Below, one piece after another: positions 1 to 7,502 of a stretch of 64,000 nucleotides of DNA. Positions within the stretch are counted from its first letter, which is position 1. Each line of letters opens with the position of its first letter. Origin of the DNA: Lysobacterales bacterium (GTDB taxonomy: Bacteria; Pseudomonadota; Gammaproteobacteria; Xanthomonadales; SZUA-5); contig JALHMG010000002.1 in the NCBI GenBank assembly GCA_022844135.1, forward strand, positions 123,842 through 187,841, given 5' to 3'. The position numbers were made by a program, and so were the translations under genes. Below the pieces are notes generated by a model. The model was not told where the DNA came from. It saw only the letters and a program-made list of their open reading frames with translations, and did no database searches.

Positions 1-1475
1 ACGAAGTTTACCTCGTTTCAGCCCCAGCAGTCGCTGAGACTATTGAAACAGGTACATGAGTGTTCTCACATACTGATTTTTCAGTTTTAGCCCCAGCAGT
101 CGCTGAGACTATTGAAACATCAGGACGAGCGCGGGCGCGATGATCGAAAGTGTTTCAGCCCCAGCAGTCGCTGAGACTATTGAAACGTAAAGAATCTAAC
201 AACGTGGTCTTTTTTACCGGTTTCAGCCCCAGCAGTCGCTGAGACTATTGAAACAAGCCGTACCGCAGATTGAGATCCGAGACCCCGCCCGTTTCAGCCC
301 CAGCAGTCGCTGAGACTATTGAAACAATCAGCATTGGTGTCGCCAAAGAGCCCAAGACGTTTCAGCCCCAGCAGTCGCTGAGACTATTGAAACTTTCTTC
401 TGTCACCTCTCCGCTCCCCGTATATCCAGTTTCAGCCCCAGCAGTCGCTGAGACTATTGAAACGATGCGGCGCCTCGAATGCCAGTCGCGGATGCGTTTC
501 AGCCCCAGCAGTCGCTGAGACTATTGAAAACTCGTTGGTCACCGCCACCGCCGTTACAGCCCCAGCAGTCGCTGAGACTATTGAAACCTGTTGGTGAGCG
601 AGAACTCAGTTTGCACCCCCGCGTTTTCAGCCCCAGCAGTCGCTGAGACTATTGAAACCCACGCGCCGGCCTCGTTTTTCTTGAAGCCCGTTTCAGCCCC
701 AGCAGTCGCTGAGACAATTGAAACCGTCATAATCAGGAGTGCCTCATATGTTTTGGACTGTTTCAGCCCCAGCAGTCGCTGAGACTATTGAAACATTACG
801 ACGTGATGTTGTCGGTCGACGCGACGTTTCAGCCCCAGCAGTCGCTGAGACTATTGAAACCATCTCAAACTCCTCTGGTGTCGCGCCGAAGGACTGTTTC
901 AGCCCCAGCAGTCGCTGAGACTATTGAAACATCCAGGAGACTATCTCTCGCTGTGACATCGGTGTTTCAGCCCTAGCAGTCGCTGAGACTATTGAAACGA
1001 ACACCAGTGCGGCGCGTACCATCATCATGTTTCAGCCCCAGCAGTCGCTGAGACTATTGAAACTGGTTTGCCCAAGTACCAACCATCAGTTCTTTGAATG
1101 TTTCAGCCCCAGCAGTCGCTGTGACTATTGAAACCTGCTTGCCCTCTTTGAGAGTTCCAAGAAGAGGGTTTCAGCCCCAGCAGTCGCTGAGACTATTGAA
1201 ACACTCAGGCGCTAATGCTCCAACTGCGATGATTCGGGTTTCAGCCCCAGCAGTCGCTGAGACTATTGAAACTTTGCTTGGGGACTGATACGTTCAGTAA
1301 GTGGGTTTCAGCCCCAGCAGTCGCTGAGACTATTGAAACCCGATTCATCTCCGACACGATCCTAATTAAGTCGGTTTCAGCCCCAGCAGTCGCTGTGACT
1401 ATTGGAACTTAAGTCCGAATACGCCGAGGGGCCATGCCCGGTTTCAGCCCCAGCAGTCGCTGAGACTATTGAAAC

Positions 1476-1636
1476 CCTTGACGTTCTCAGCCCCAGAGGG
1501 GCGTAATGCATTAGCCCAGGGCGACAGCCCTGGGTTGGCATGTTCTTGGGCAAAGCCCTGAAGGGGCGCAATTGGATTGTTTCGCCCTTTCAGGGCTCTG
1601 ATGGATTTGGACTTTACCCAGGGCTATCGCCATGGG
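1476..1636. repeat. Nested palindromic element inside CRISPR array, copy 1 (right arm lost)
   Basis: This replaces a spacer between the repeats at 1441 and 1637. It has the same body as the copy at 2000-2193, including the inner inverted pair (GCCCTGAAGGGGCG facing CGCCCTTTCAGGGC) and the left arm with GCATTAGCCCAGGGCGACAG. The right arm stops at CCCAGGGCTATCGCCATGG, so about 38 bases present in copy 2 are missing. No coding potential. It looks like a non-autonomous or REP-like repeat. Confidence 0.85.
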
Positions 1637-1999
1637 GTTTCGGCCGCAGCAGTCGCTGAGACTATTGAAACATGGCCTGCGGGGTTGCGGCTGGGGTGGT
1701 CAGCGGGTTTCAGCCCCAGCAGTCGCTGAGACTATTGAAACCCGCCGAACACGCCGGTGTTTGTGATTTCGTGTTTCAGCCCCAGCAGTCGCTGAGACTA
1801 TTGAAACTTATTGGCGAACGCTTGCTGTTTGTTGATCAGCTGGTTTCAGTCCCAGCAGTTGCTGAGACTATTGAAACAAGGGCTCACCAAAGCAGCCTTG
1901 GGCTTGCGTTTCAGCCCCAGCAGTCGCTGAGACTATTGAAACGAAATGGGAAGTGGGGTACGACTCAACAGTGGGTTTCAGCCCCAGCAGTCGCTGAGA

Positions 2000-2193
2000 A
2001 CCCTTGACGTTTTCAGCCCCGGAGGGGCGTAATGCATTAGCCCAGGGCGACAGCCCTGGGTTGGCATGTTCTTGGGCAAAGCCCTGAAGGGGCGCAATTG
2101 GATTGTTTCGCCCTTTCAGGGCTCTGATGGATTTGGACTTTACCCAGGGCTGTCGCCCTGGGCTAATGCATTACGCCCCTTTGGGGCTTTTTG
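2000..2193. repeat. Nested palindromic element inside CRISPR array, copy 2 (complete)
   Basis: About 190 bases that break the CRISPR repeat begun at 1975 after its 25th base. The outer arms at about 2010-2060 and 2143-2193 are inverted copies roughly 50 bp long; both carry the GGGGCGTAATGCATTAGCCC core. Each arm itself contains CCCAGGGC/GCCCTGGG, and a further inverted pair lies inside. Flanking bases ACCCTTGACGTT on the left and the odd repeat GTTTCGGMCGCAGCAG on the right are shared with copy 1. No gene is encoded. Confidence 0.87.
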
Positions 2194-2361
2194 GTTTCGG
2201 ACGCAGCAGTCGCTGAGACTATTGAAACCGAAGCACGGAACTTCCAGGACGTTGTATCGTTTCAGCCCCAGCAGTCGCTGAGACTATTGAAACAATACAA
2301 CCAATAACTCAAGAGCCCGAGCGCAAGTTTCAGCCCCAGCAGTCGCTGAGACTTTTGAAAC

Positions 2362-2475
2362 TTGCGGGCTGACTGCTTGCAACGCGAAAACTCGCTGTCG
2401 CACCGGCAGCGTGCCGGGTCGATATTTGGTGCGAAGCTTCTGCTGCTCTCACGCGTCTTGTTTCAAGAGTTCCGC
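2362..2475. other. Spacer between CRISPR trailer and first TIR element
   Basis: 114 bases in which I see no gene, RNA or repeat. The short open frames here are not supported. Confidence 0.6.
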
Positions 2476-2942
2476 TAGCCCGGATATTTCATGAGGGAAC
2501 GCGGAAGATCGCGAAGGGTGAGAGAGGGCAAGCTTGCATCGCATGCGATGCGCCCTCTCGAACGACTGGCGGCTGCGCCGCCAGGCCGGACCTTTGCGCC
2601 GGAATCGAGGCGGGAGGAGGGTGAGAGCGGGCAAGCTTGCGCCGCATGCGGCGCGCCCGCTCGAACGGGCGGCGGCTGCGCCGCCGCACCGGGCGGAATG
2701 GTTGACCCGGCCCGTCAGCGTAGCTGCCGGGCGCTCGGAGCATCGCGCGCTGCGCGCGCAAACGATGCCCCTCTCCCATTGCGACGACGAGCAACGAAGA
2801 GTCCGACGCAAAGAACGAGCGAGGGCCGCGTTAGCGAGGAAATGGCAGCGGACAGTCTGTCAATTCAACCAATTCGAAGATTTCAGCGCCGTTACAACGA
2901 AATCAAGCCATTTCCTCGCGACCTCGTGAAATATCCGGGCTA
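2476..2942. mobile_element. Non-autonomous TIR element, family 1, copy A
   Basis: 467 bases bounded by 21-bp inverted ends (left starts TAGCCCGGATATTTCATGAG, right is its inverse with one mismatch) with TA at both edges. A second inverted pair, GCGAGGAAATGGC at 2834-2846 and its inverse at 2907-2919, lies near the right end. The middle carries two copies (2519-2588 and 2621-2694) of a module made of a variable stem around GCATGC followed by a hairpin around GGCGGCTGCGCCGCC. There is no transposase, so it would need one in trans. TA ends are typical of IS630/Tc1-mariner-type targeting; that family assignment is inference. A sister copy is at 42046-42439. Confidence 0.88.
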
Positions 2943-3249
2943 GTGTGGTGTCCCAAAAATAACTGGAAGAAATGTCCGATGGATTTCGGCCCGAGGCAAG
3001 GCGCGAGAAGGGTGAAGTGAAAGTCGGCTGCTTTCGCGGCATGCCGCGAGCCGACTTGAACGCCCGGCGGCTGCGCCGCCGGGCCGGGCGTCATAGCAGC
3101 GCTATGGCGACCGTGAGGGCGATCAGCTCGCGCGGCATGCCGCGCGATCGACCGAACGCCCGGCGGCTGCGCCGACGGGCTAAAAGCAACGTAGCATTCG
3201 GGTCGAAAGACGCGGACATAATTCCGGTTATTTTTGGGACACCACACTA
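2941..3249. mobile_element. Non-autonomous TIR element, family 2
   Basis: 309 bases with about 38-bp imperfect inverted ends, the first 23 bp perfect (TAGTGTGGTGTCCC...). It shares its left TA with the right TA of the neighbouring family-1 element, so the two sit head to tail on one TA. Inside are two more copies (3017-3089 and 3113-3180) of the two-hairpin module found in family 1, although the ends are unrelated. The right TA forms part of the stop codon of the minus-strand reductase gene. No open frame is convincing. Confidence 0.87.
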
Positions 3250-4287
3250 GCCTTTGCGTGCTCGAATCAATGCGGCGAGGACGTCGGGGGCGTAGTCGAA
3301 GGAGTCGTAGTAGAGGCGGTCTTCAGGCAGGCCGGCGGCGGTGAACTGTTTGCGGCCCGCGTCGATCATCGGCGGTGGGCCGCTCATGTAGACATCGAAG
3401 CGCGACAGATCGGGGAAGTCTTTGAGCACGGCTTCGTGGACATGGCCGGCGCGGTACTGGTGGCGTTCGAGCGTACTGGCCTCGCTGAGCACGGGCGTGT
3501 AGCGCAACTGCGGCTGCTCGGCCTGCCACTGGCGGCACAGCGCATCGAGGTACAGATCGCTCGCGTGGCGCGCGCCCCAGTACAAGTGCAGCGCGCGTTC
3601 GTTGCCGATGTCGCGCAAGTATTCGAGGATCGCCTTGATCGGCGCAAAGCCGGTGCCGCCAGCCATCAGGATGATCGGGCGATCGCCGCCCTCGCGCGGG
3701 ACGAAGGTGCCGAGCGGCGCCTCGATGCGCAACAGCGCGCCCACCGATAACTCATCGAAAACATACTGCGTAAAGCCGCCACCGGTCACGCGACGCACGT
3801 GCAAATCGAGCGTGTCGCCATGGCGCGGCGCGTTGGCGATCGAGAACGCGCGGCGCTTGCCTTCAGGCAGCAACACATCGAGATACTGGCCTGGCAAATA
3901 CTTCAGCGGCTCGCGCTTGGGCGGCATCAGTTTCAACTCGACGACGTCATCGCAGAGGCGGTTCTTGGCGACAACTTTCACCGCGAGCTGCCGCAACGGA
4001 ATTCCCGCCACCGCTTCGACCTCGCGAATGGCGATCGTCAATTCCGACAGCGGCACGGCTTGGCACAGCAGTGCCTTGTCGCCACTTTGCTCGGCCTTGC
4101 TGAGCGCGCTCGGCGGGTTGTACGGATAGTGCACGCTGCCGTCGAGGATGTCGGCTTTGCAACTTCCGCAATTGCCAGACAGGCAACTGTAGGGAAATGC
4201 GAGCCCGGCGCGCCGCGCCGCAGCGAGCACCGTTTCGCCGCTCTCGGCGTCGAACGCGCGGGTGCTGCCGGCGAGGTGGATTTTCAT
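3247..4287 (-). CDS. 2Fe-2S ferredoxin/FAD/NAD(P)H reductase (CDP-6-deoxy-glucoseen reductase-like)
   Basis: 346 aa. An N-terminal plant-type 2Fe-2S ferredoxin domain has its cluster cysteines at C35, C40, C43 and C75 (CLSGNCGSC...LLC). It is followed by a ferredoxin-NADP reductase module with FAD motif RAFS (146-149) and the nucleotide-binding GGTGFAP (210-216). Such proteins pass electrons from NAD(P)H through FAD to the iron-sulfur centre for a partner oxygenase or reductase; database names often follow AscD, but the true substrate is unknown here and no deoxysugar genes lie nearby. The TAG stop is formed at the TA edge of the element at 2941-3249, so the native C-terminus may have been altered. 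Confidence 0.88.
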   Translation of the reverse strand: MKIHLAGSTRAFDAESGETVLAAARRAGLAFPYSCLSGNCGSCKADILDGSVHYPYNPPSALSKAEQSGDKALLCQAVPLSELTIAIREVEAVAGIPLRQLAVKVVAKNRLCDDVVELKLMPPKREPLKYLPGQYLDVLLPEGKRRAFSIANAPRHGDTLDLHVRRVTGGGFTQYVFDELSVGALLRIEAPLGTFVPREGGDRPIILMAGGTGFAPIKAILEYLRDIGNERALHLYWGARHASDLYLDALCRQWQAEQPQLRYTPVLSEASTLERHQYRAGHVHEAVLKDFPDLSRFDVYMSGPPPMIDAGRKQFTAAGLPEDRLYYDSFDYAPDVLAALIRARKG

Positions 4288-4438
4288 CGGGCCGGCGCCC
4301 CGTGGATTGCGTTGTTGCGCGGCGCGCAGCGTGATTTCGCTAAGGATTTCGAACCCAGCACTCGCCTTCGCTCTTCACTCGTCAAAATCCGGTTTGCCAA
4401 ATCGACTGCTCCACGGTTGTCCGGAACGCGTGCGTCAC

Positions 4439-4900
4439 CTAACCAGCCAGCGCCGCCAACACCTCGACCGCGTGGTTCTCCGGTTTGGCGACCTTCTCCC
4501 ACACTTTCTCGATCTTGCCTTTGGCGTCGACGATGAAAGTAGCGCGGGCAATGCCCATGTACTTCTTGCCGTACCTGCTCTTCTCCACCCACGCGCCGAT
4601 CGGCTCGATGAGCTGCCGCTCGGGATCGGCGAGCAGAGCGAAGTTCAAGTCGTACTTCTTGACGAACTTTCCATGCGCTGCCTGACTATCGGCGCTGACG
4701 CCGAATACGCGCACACCAATGCCCTCGAACTTGGGCAGATTGTCGCGAAACCCGCAGGCTTCTTTGGTGCAGCCGGGTGTGTCGTCTTTGGGATAGAAAT
4801 ACAGCACGTAGCGCTGCCCCTTGAGGCTCTTGGCGCTGATGGTTTCGCCGCTATCGGTGGTCAGAGTGAAGTCGGGGATTTTGTCGCCGGGTTGGAGCAT
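4439..4900 (-). CDS. bcp: Thioredoxin-dependent peroxiredoxin Bcp
   Basis: 153 aa, the usual size for the family. The motif PKDDTPGCTKEACGFRD gives the peroxidatic cysteine C44 and the resolving cysteine C49 of an atypical 2-Cys (BCP/PrxQ) enzyme that reduces organic hydroperoxides and H2O2 with thioredoxin. It is a cytoplasmic monomer. It lies 150 bases upstream of the flavoprotein reductase on the same strand and is divergent from the TRAP permease. Confidence 0.95.
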   Translation of the reverse strand: MLQPGDKIPDFTLTTDSGETISAKSLKGQRYVLYFYPKDDTPGCTKEACGFRDNLPKFEGIGVRVFGVSADSQAAHGKFVKKYDLNFALLADPERQLIEPIGAWVEKSRYGKKYMGIARATFIVDAKGKIEKVWEKVAKPENHAVEVLAALAG

Positions 4901-5025
4901 GGTGATGGGCTCGCGCTTGCCAGTTGATGCCGCGAACGATAGTCGTTTTCGCGTCGCCGAGACGTGGGCGTTCGCTTTTTACTCGCGATCGGTGATATTC
5001 CGCCTAAGAACGAAGCGAGCTGCGC

Positions 5026-6381
5026 ATGACCCAGGCCATTCTACCGATCCTGCTGTTCTTGACGCTCGCCGCAGCGCTGATGCTGGGCTTGCCGGTGGCG
5101 TTCACACTCGCCGGCGTATCGCTGGCCTTTGCTGGCATCGGTGTGCTCACCGGCACCTTCGATCCGAGCTTTCTCGATGCCTTCCCGAACCGCTTGTTCG
5201 GCACGATGGGCAACGAAACGCTGCTCGCGGTGCCGCTGTTCGTGTTTATGGGCGTGATGCTGGAGCGCTCGAAGATCGCCGAGCGCTTGCTGACGTCGAT
5301 GGCCACGCTGTTCGGCTCGCTACGGGGCGGACTGGCCATTTCGGTGCTGTTGGTTGGCGCGGTGCTCGCCGCGAGCACTGGCATTGTCGGCGCAACGGTG
5401 GTGACGATGGGTCTGATCGCGCTGCCGACGATGCTGCGCGCCGGGTACGACCCGCGCATTGCCGCTGGCACGATTTGTTCGGCGGGCACGCTCGGCCAGA
5501 TCATTCCGCCCAGTGTGATTCTGGTGCTGCTGGGCGATGTGTTGAGCAATGCCTATCAGAAGGCGCAGCTCAACCAGGGCGTGTTCTCGCCCAAATCGGT
5601 CTCGGTGGGCGATCTGTTCGCCGGCGCAGTATTGCCGGGACTGTTGTTGGTTGGCGGGTATCTCATCTACCTGATTGGCGTGGCGTGGCTGCAGCCCAAA
5701 CGCGCGCCAGCGCTACCGCCGGAGATGCGTGGCAACGCCAGCGTGATGGAGGCGCTCAAAGCGCTGGTACCGCCGCTGGCGCTGGTACTGGCGGTGCTGG
5801 GCTCGATCATGAGCGGCATCGCCACGCCCACAGAAGCCGCCGCGATCGGCGCCGTGGGCGCCACGGTGCTGGCAGCGTTCAGCGGTGGCTTGTCGTGGAG
5901 CGGCATTCGCTACACGGCCGAGCGCACGGCGCTGATTACCTCGATGGTGTACCTGATTCTGATCGCCGCCACGCTGTTCTCGCTGGTGTTCCGCGGCTAC
6001 GGCGGCGACGATCTGATCCACGAGGCGCTGACCGGTTTACCGGGTGGCGTGATCGGTGCGCTGATCATCGTCAACCTGACGATTTTTCTGCTCGGCTTTT
6101 TGATCGACTTCATCGAGATCGTATTCATCGTCGTGCCGCTGGTCGCCCCGCCGCTGCTGGCGCTGGGTGTCGATCCGGTGTGGCTCGGTGTACTGTTTGC
6201 AATGAACCTGCAGACCTCGTTCCTGACGCCGCCCTTCGGTTTTGCGCTTTTCTACCTGCGCGGCGTGGCGCCGCCGGAAGTGCCGACCGGCGCGATCTAT
6301 CGCGGCGTTTTGCCGTTCATCGTGATCCAGCTATCGATGCTGATCGTACTGTCGGTGTGGCCGGAGTTGGTGCTGCGCTAA
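5026..6381 (+). CDS. dctM: TRAP transporter large permease (DctM family)
   Basis: 451 aa, almost entirely hydrophobic helices, with the DctM hallmarks GNETLLAVPLFVFMG and SAGTLGQIIPPS. It is the ion-coupled channel subunit of a tripartite periplasmic transporter for carboxylates or related solutes. The small membrane subunit (DctQ) and the periplasmic binding protein (DctP) are not adjacent: bcp lies upstream and divergent, fumarylacetoacetase downstream and convergent. Either partners are elsewhere or this is an orphan subunit. The start ATG has only a weak ribosome site. Confidence 0.9.
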   Translation: MTQAILPILLFLTLAAALMLGLPVAFTLAGVSLAFAGIGVLTGTFDPSFLDAFPNRLFGTMGNETLLAVPLFVFMGVMLERSKIAERLLTSMATLFGSLRGGLAISVLLVGAVLAASTGIVGATVVTMGLIALPTMLRAGYDPRIAAGTICSAGTLGQIIPPSVILVLLGDVLSNAYQKAQLNQGVFSPKSVSVGDLFAGAVLPGLLLVGGYLIYLIGVAWLQPKRAPALPPEMRGNASVMEALKALVPPLALVLAVLGSIMSGIATPTEAAAIGAVGATVLAAFSGGLSWSGIRYTAERTALITSMVYLILIAATLFSLVFRGYGGDDLIHEALTGLPGGVIGALIIVNLTIFLLGFLIDFIEIVFIVVPLVAPPLLALGVDPVWLGVLFAMNLQTSFLTPPFGFALFYLRGVAPPEVPTGAIYRGVLPFIVIQLSMLIVLSVWPELVLR

Positions 6382-6382
6382 T

Positions 6383-6431
6383 CCCCGCGAAAGCGGTGAT
6401 CCAGTGCCTTGGAATCCCGCTTTCGCGAGGG
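6383..6431. terminator. Inverted repeat CGCGAAAGCGG between convergent genes
   Basis: Perfect 11-bp arms at 6386-6396 and 6417-6427 with a 20-base loop lie between the convergent dctM and fumarylacetoacetase genes. There is no clear U-tract. The sequence belongs to the widespread CGCGAAAGCGGGAATCC-type proteobacterial repeat, so it may be a repeat serving as a two-way transcription stop. Confidence 0.5.
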
Positions 6432-6454
6432 ACAATCCGTGCCAGATCAATCAC

Positions 6455-7435
6455 TCAGGCGCGCACAATTTCCTGATCGATCGCGCCGAACAAACTCATC
6501 CCGGCAGCGTCGAACATTTCGATGCGAACGGTCTGGCCGAAGCGCAGGAAAGGCGTGGATGGCTTGCCGCTGGCGATGACTTCCAGCATCCGTTTTTCCG
6601 CCAGGCACGAGGCGCCGACAGATTCGTCCTGATTGGCGACGGTGCCCGAGCCGACGATGGTGCCGGCAATCAGGTTGCGCGTTTTCGCGGCGTGCGCGAT
6701 CAGTTGCGCGAAGTTGAACTGCATGTCGCTGCCGGCATCCGGCTGGCCGAAGAGCTGGCCGTCGATGTGCGTGATCAGGCGTCGATGCAGCTTGCCGTCC
6801 TGCCAGTAGTCGCCCAACTCGTCGGGCGTGACCAGCACCGGCGAGAGCGCCGAGCGCGGTTTGGATTGCAGAAAGCCAAAGCCCTTTGCCAGCTCGTCGG
6901 GGATCAGGTTACGCAAGCTGACATCGTTGACCAGGCCGATGAGCTGGATGTGATCCATCGCTGCCGCAGCGCTCACCGCCATCGGTACATCGTCGGTGAC
7001 GACCACGACTTCGGCTTCCAGATCGATGCCGTAATCCTCGCTGACGACGCGCACCGGATCGGTCGGCCCAATGAACTGTGCGCTGGTGGCCTGGTACATC
7101 AGCGGATCGACGTAAAAACTCTGCGGCACCTCGGCGTTGCGGGCGCGGCGCACGCGCTCTACATGCGGCAGGTAGGCGCTGCCGTCGACAAATTCGTAGG
7201 CGCGCGGCAACGGTGCGGCGAGATCGTCGACCTCAACCTGGAATGCCTCGGTCGCCTGGCCAGCGTTCAGCGCCTCGCTGAGCGCGTTCAGACGCGGCGC
7301 CGCGTTGTGCCAGTCGTCGAGCGCTGCCTGCAGCGTTGGCGCGATACCGCGCGCGACAACGGCGTGCGTCAGATCGCGGCTGACGACGATCAGGGTGCCA
7401 TCGCGGCCACCGCGTTTCAGAGAAGCCAGTTTCAT
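6455..7435 (-). CDS. Fumarylacetoacetate hydrolase family protein
   Basis: 326 aa from ATG 7435 (MKLASLKRGGRDG); the open frame runs 27 codons further upstream but homologues of this type start here. The C-terminal two thirds is the FAH fold with metal-binding acidic clusters (EDYGIDLEAEVVVVTDDV; the E-x-E pair) and QFNFAQLIAH. The family cleaves carbon-carbon bonds; this subtype is the bacterial fumarylacetoacetase that ends tyrosine/homogentisate breakdown, giving fumarate and acetoacetate. Maleylacetoacetate isomerase, the preceding step, is at 50733-51401, so the pathway seems present but scattered. Confidence 0.88.
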   Translation of the reverse strand: MKLASLKRGGRDGTLIVVSRDLTHAVVARGIAPTLQAALDDWHNAAPRLNALSEALNAGQATEAFQVEVDDLAAPLPRAYEFVDGSAYLPHVERVRRARNAEVPQSFYVDPLMYQATSAQFIGPTDPVRVVSEDYGIDLEAEVVVVTDDVPMAVSAAAAMDHIQLIGLVNDVSLRNLIPDELAKGFGFLQSKPRSALSPVLVTPDELGDYWQDGKLHRRLITHIDGQLFGQPDAGSDMQFNFAQLIAHAAKTRNLIAGTIVGSGTVANQDESVGASCLAEKRMLEVIASGKPSTPFLRFGQTVRIEMFDAAGMSLFGAIDQEIVRA

Positions 7436-7502
7436 CGCCAATCTCGCTGCAGTTCGATGCGCGGGTGATAGCGGGTTGTTCGGCTTGCGGCAACTGGGCC
7501 GA

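Larger units (their letters stand above)
15..2361 (+). CRISPR. CRISPR array, trailer end, 31 repeat copies
   Basis: A 35-nt repeat starting GTTTCAGCCCC and ending ATTGAAAC recurs about every 68 bases. I count 31 copies, at 15, 84, 152, 220, 291, 359, 429, 496, 553, 624, 690, 760, 826, 896, 964, 1029, 1100, 1168, 1238, 1305, 1374, 1441, 1637, 1707, 1773, 1843, 1908, 1975 (cut short), 2194, 2259 and 2327. Spacers are mostly 30-36 nt. The last copy is degenerate (ACTTTTGAAAC), which marks the distal end, and ATTGAAAC matches the 8-nt 5' crRNA tag of many type I and III systems. Both facts point to transcription on the plus strand from a leader left of base 1. Point variants are scattered through the array. 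No cas gene is visible, so subtype cannot be assigned. Bases 1-14 are the end of another spacer. Confidence 0.98.

Noticed and set aside
270-2281. Open frames of 60-110 codons across the CRISPR array
   Set aside because: They are translations of the repeat unit (recurring VSAPAVAETIET and FQPQQSLRLLK) and the spacers; no ribosome sites or protein character.
2449-3250. Several overlapping frames of 60-150 codons on both strands
   Set aside because: They lie in the TIR elements, have arginine/alanine-rich composition from GC-rich hairpins, and recur wherever the element recurs (42045-42426).
3247-4287. Deoxysugar pathway role for the 2Fe-2S reductase
   Set aside because: The name CDP-6-deoxy-glucoseen reductase is inherited by similarity; no sugar nucleotide genes are nearby, so I do not claim the pathway.
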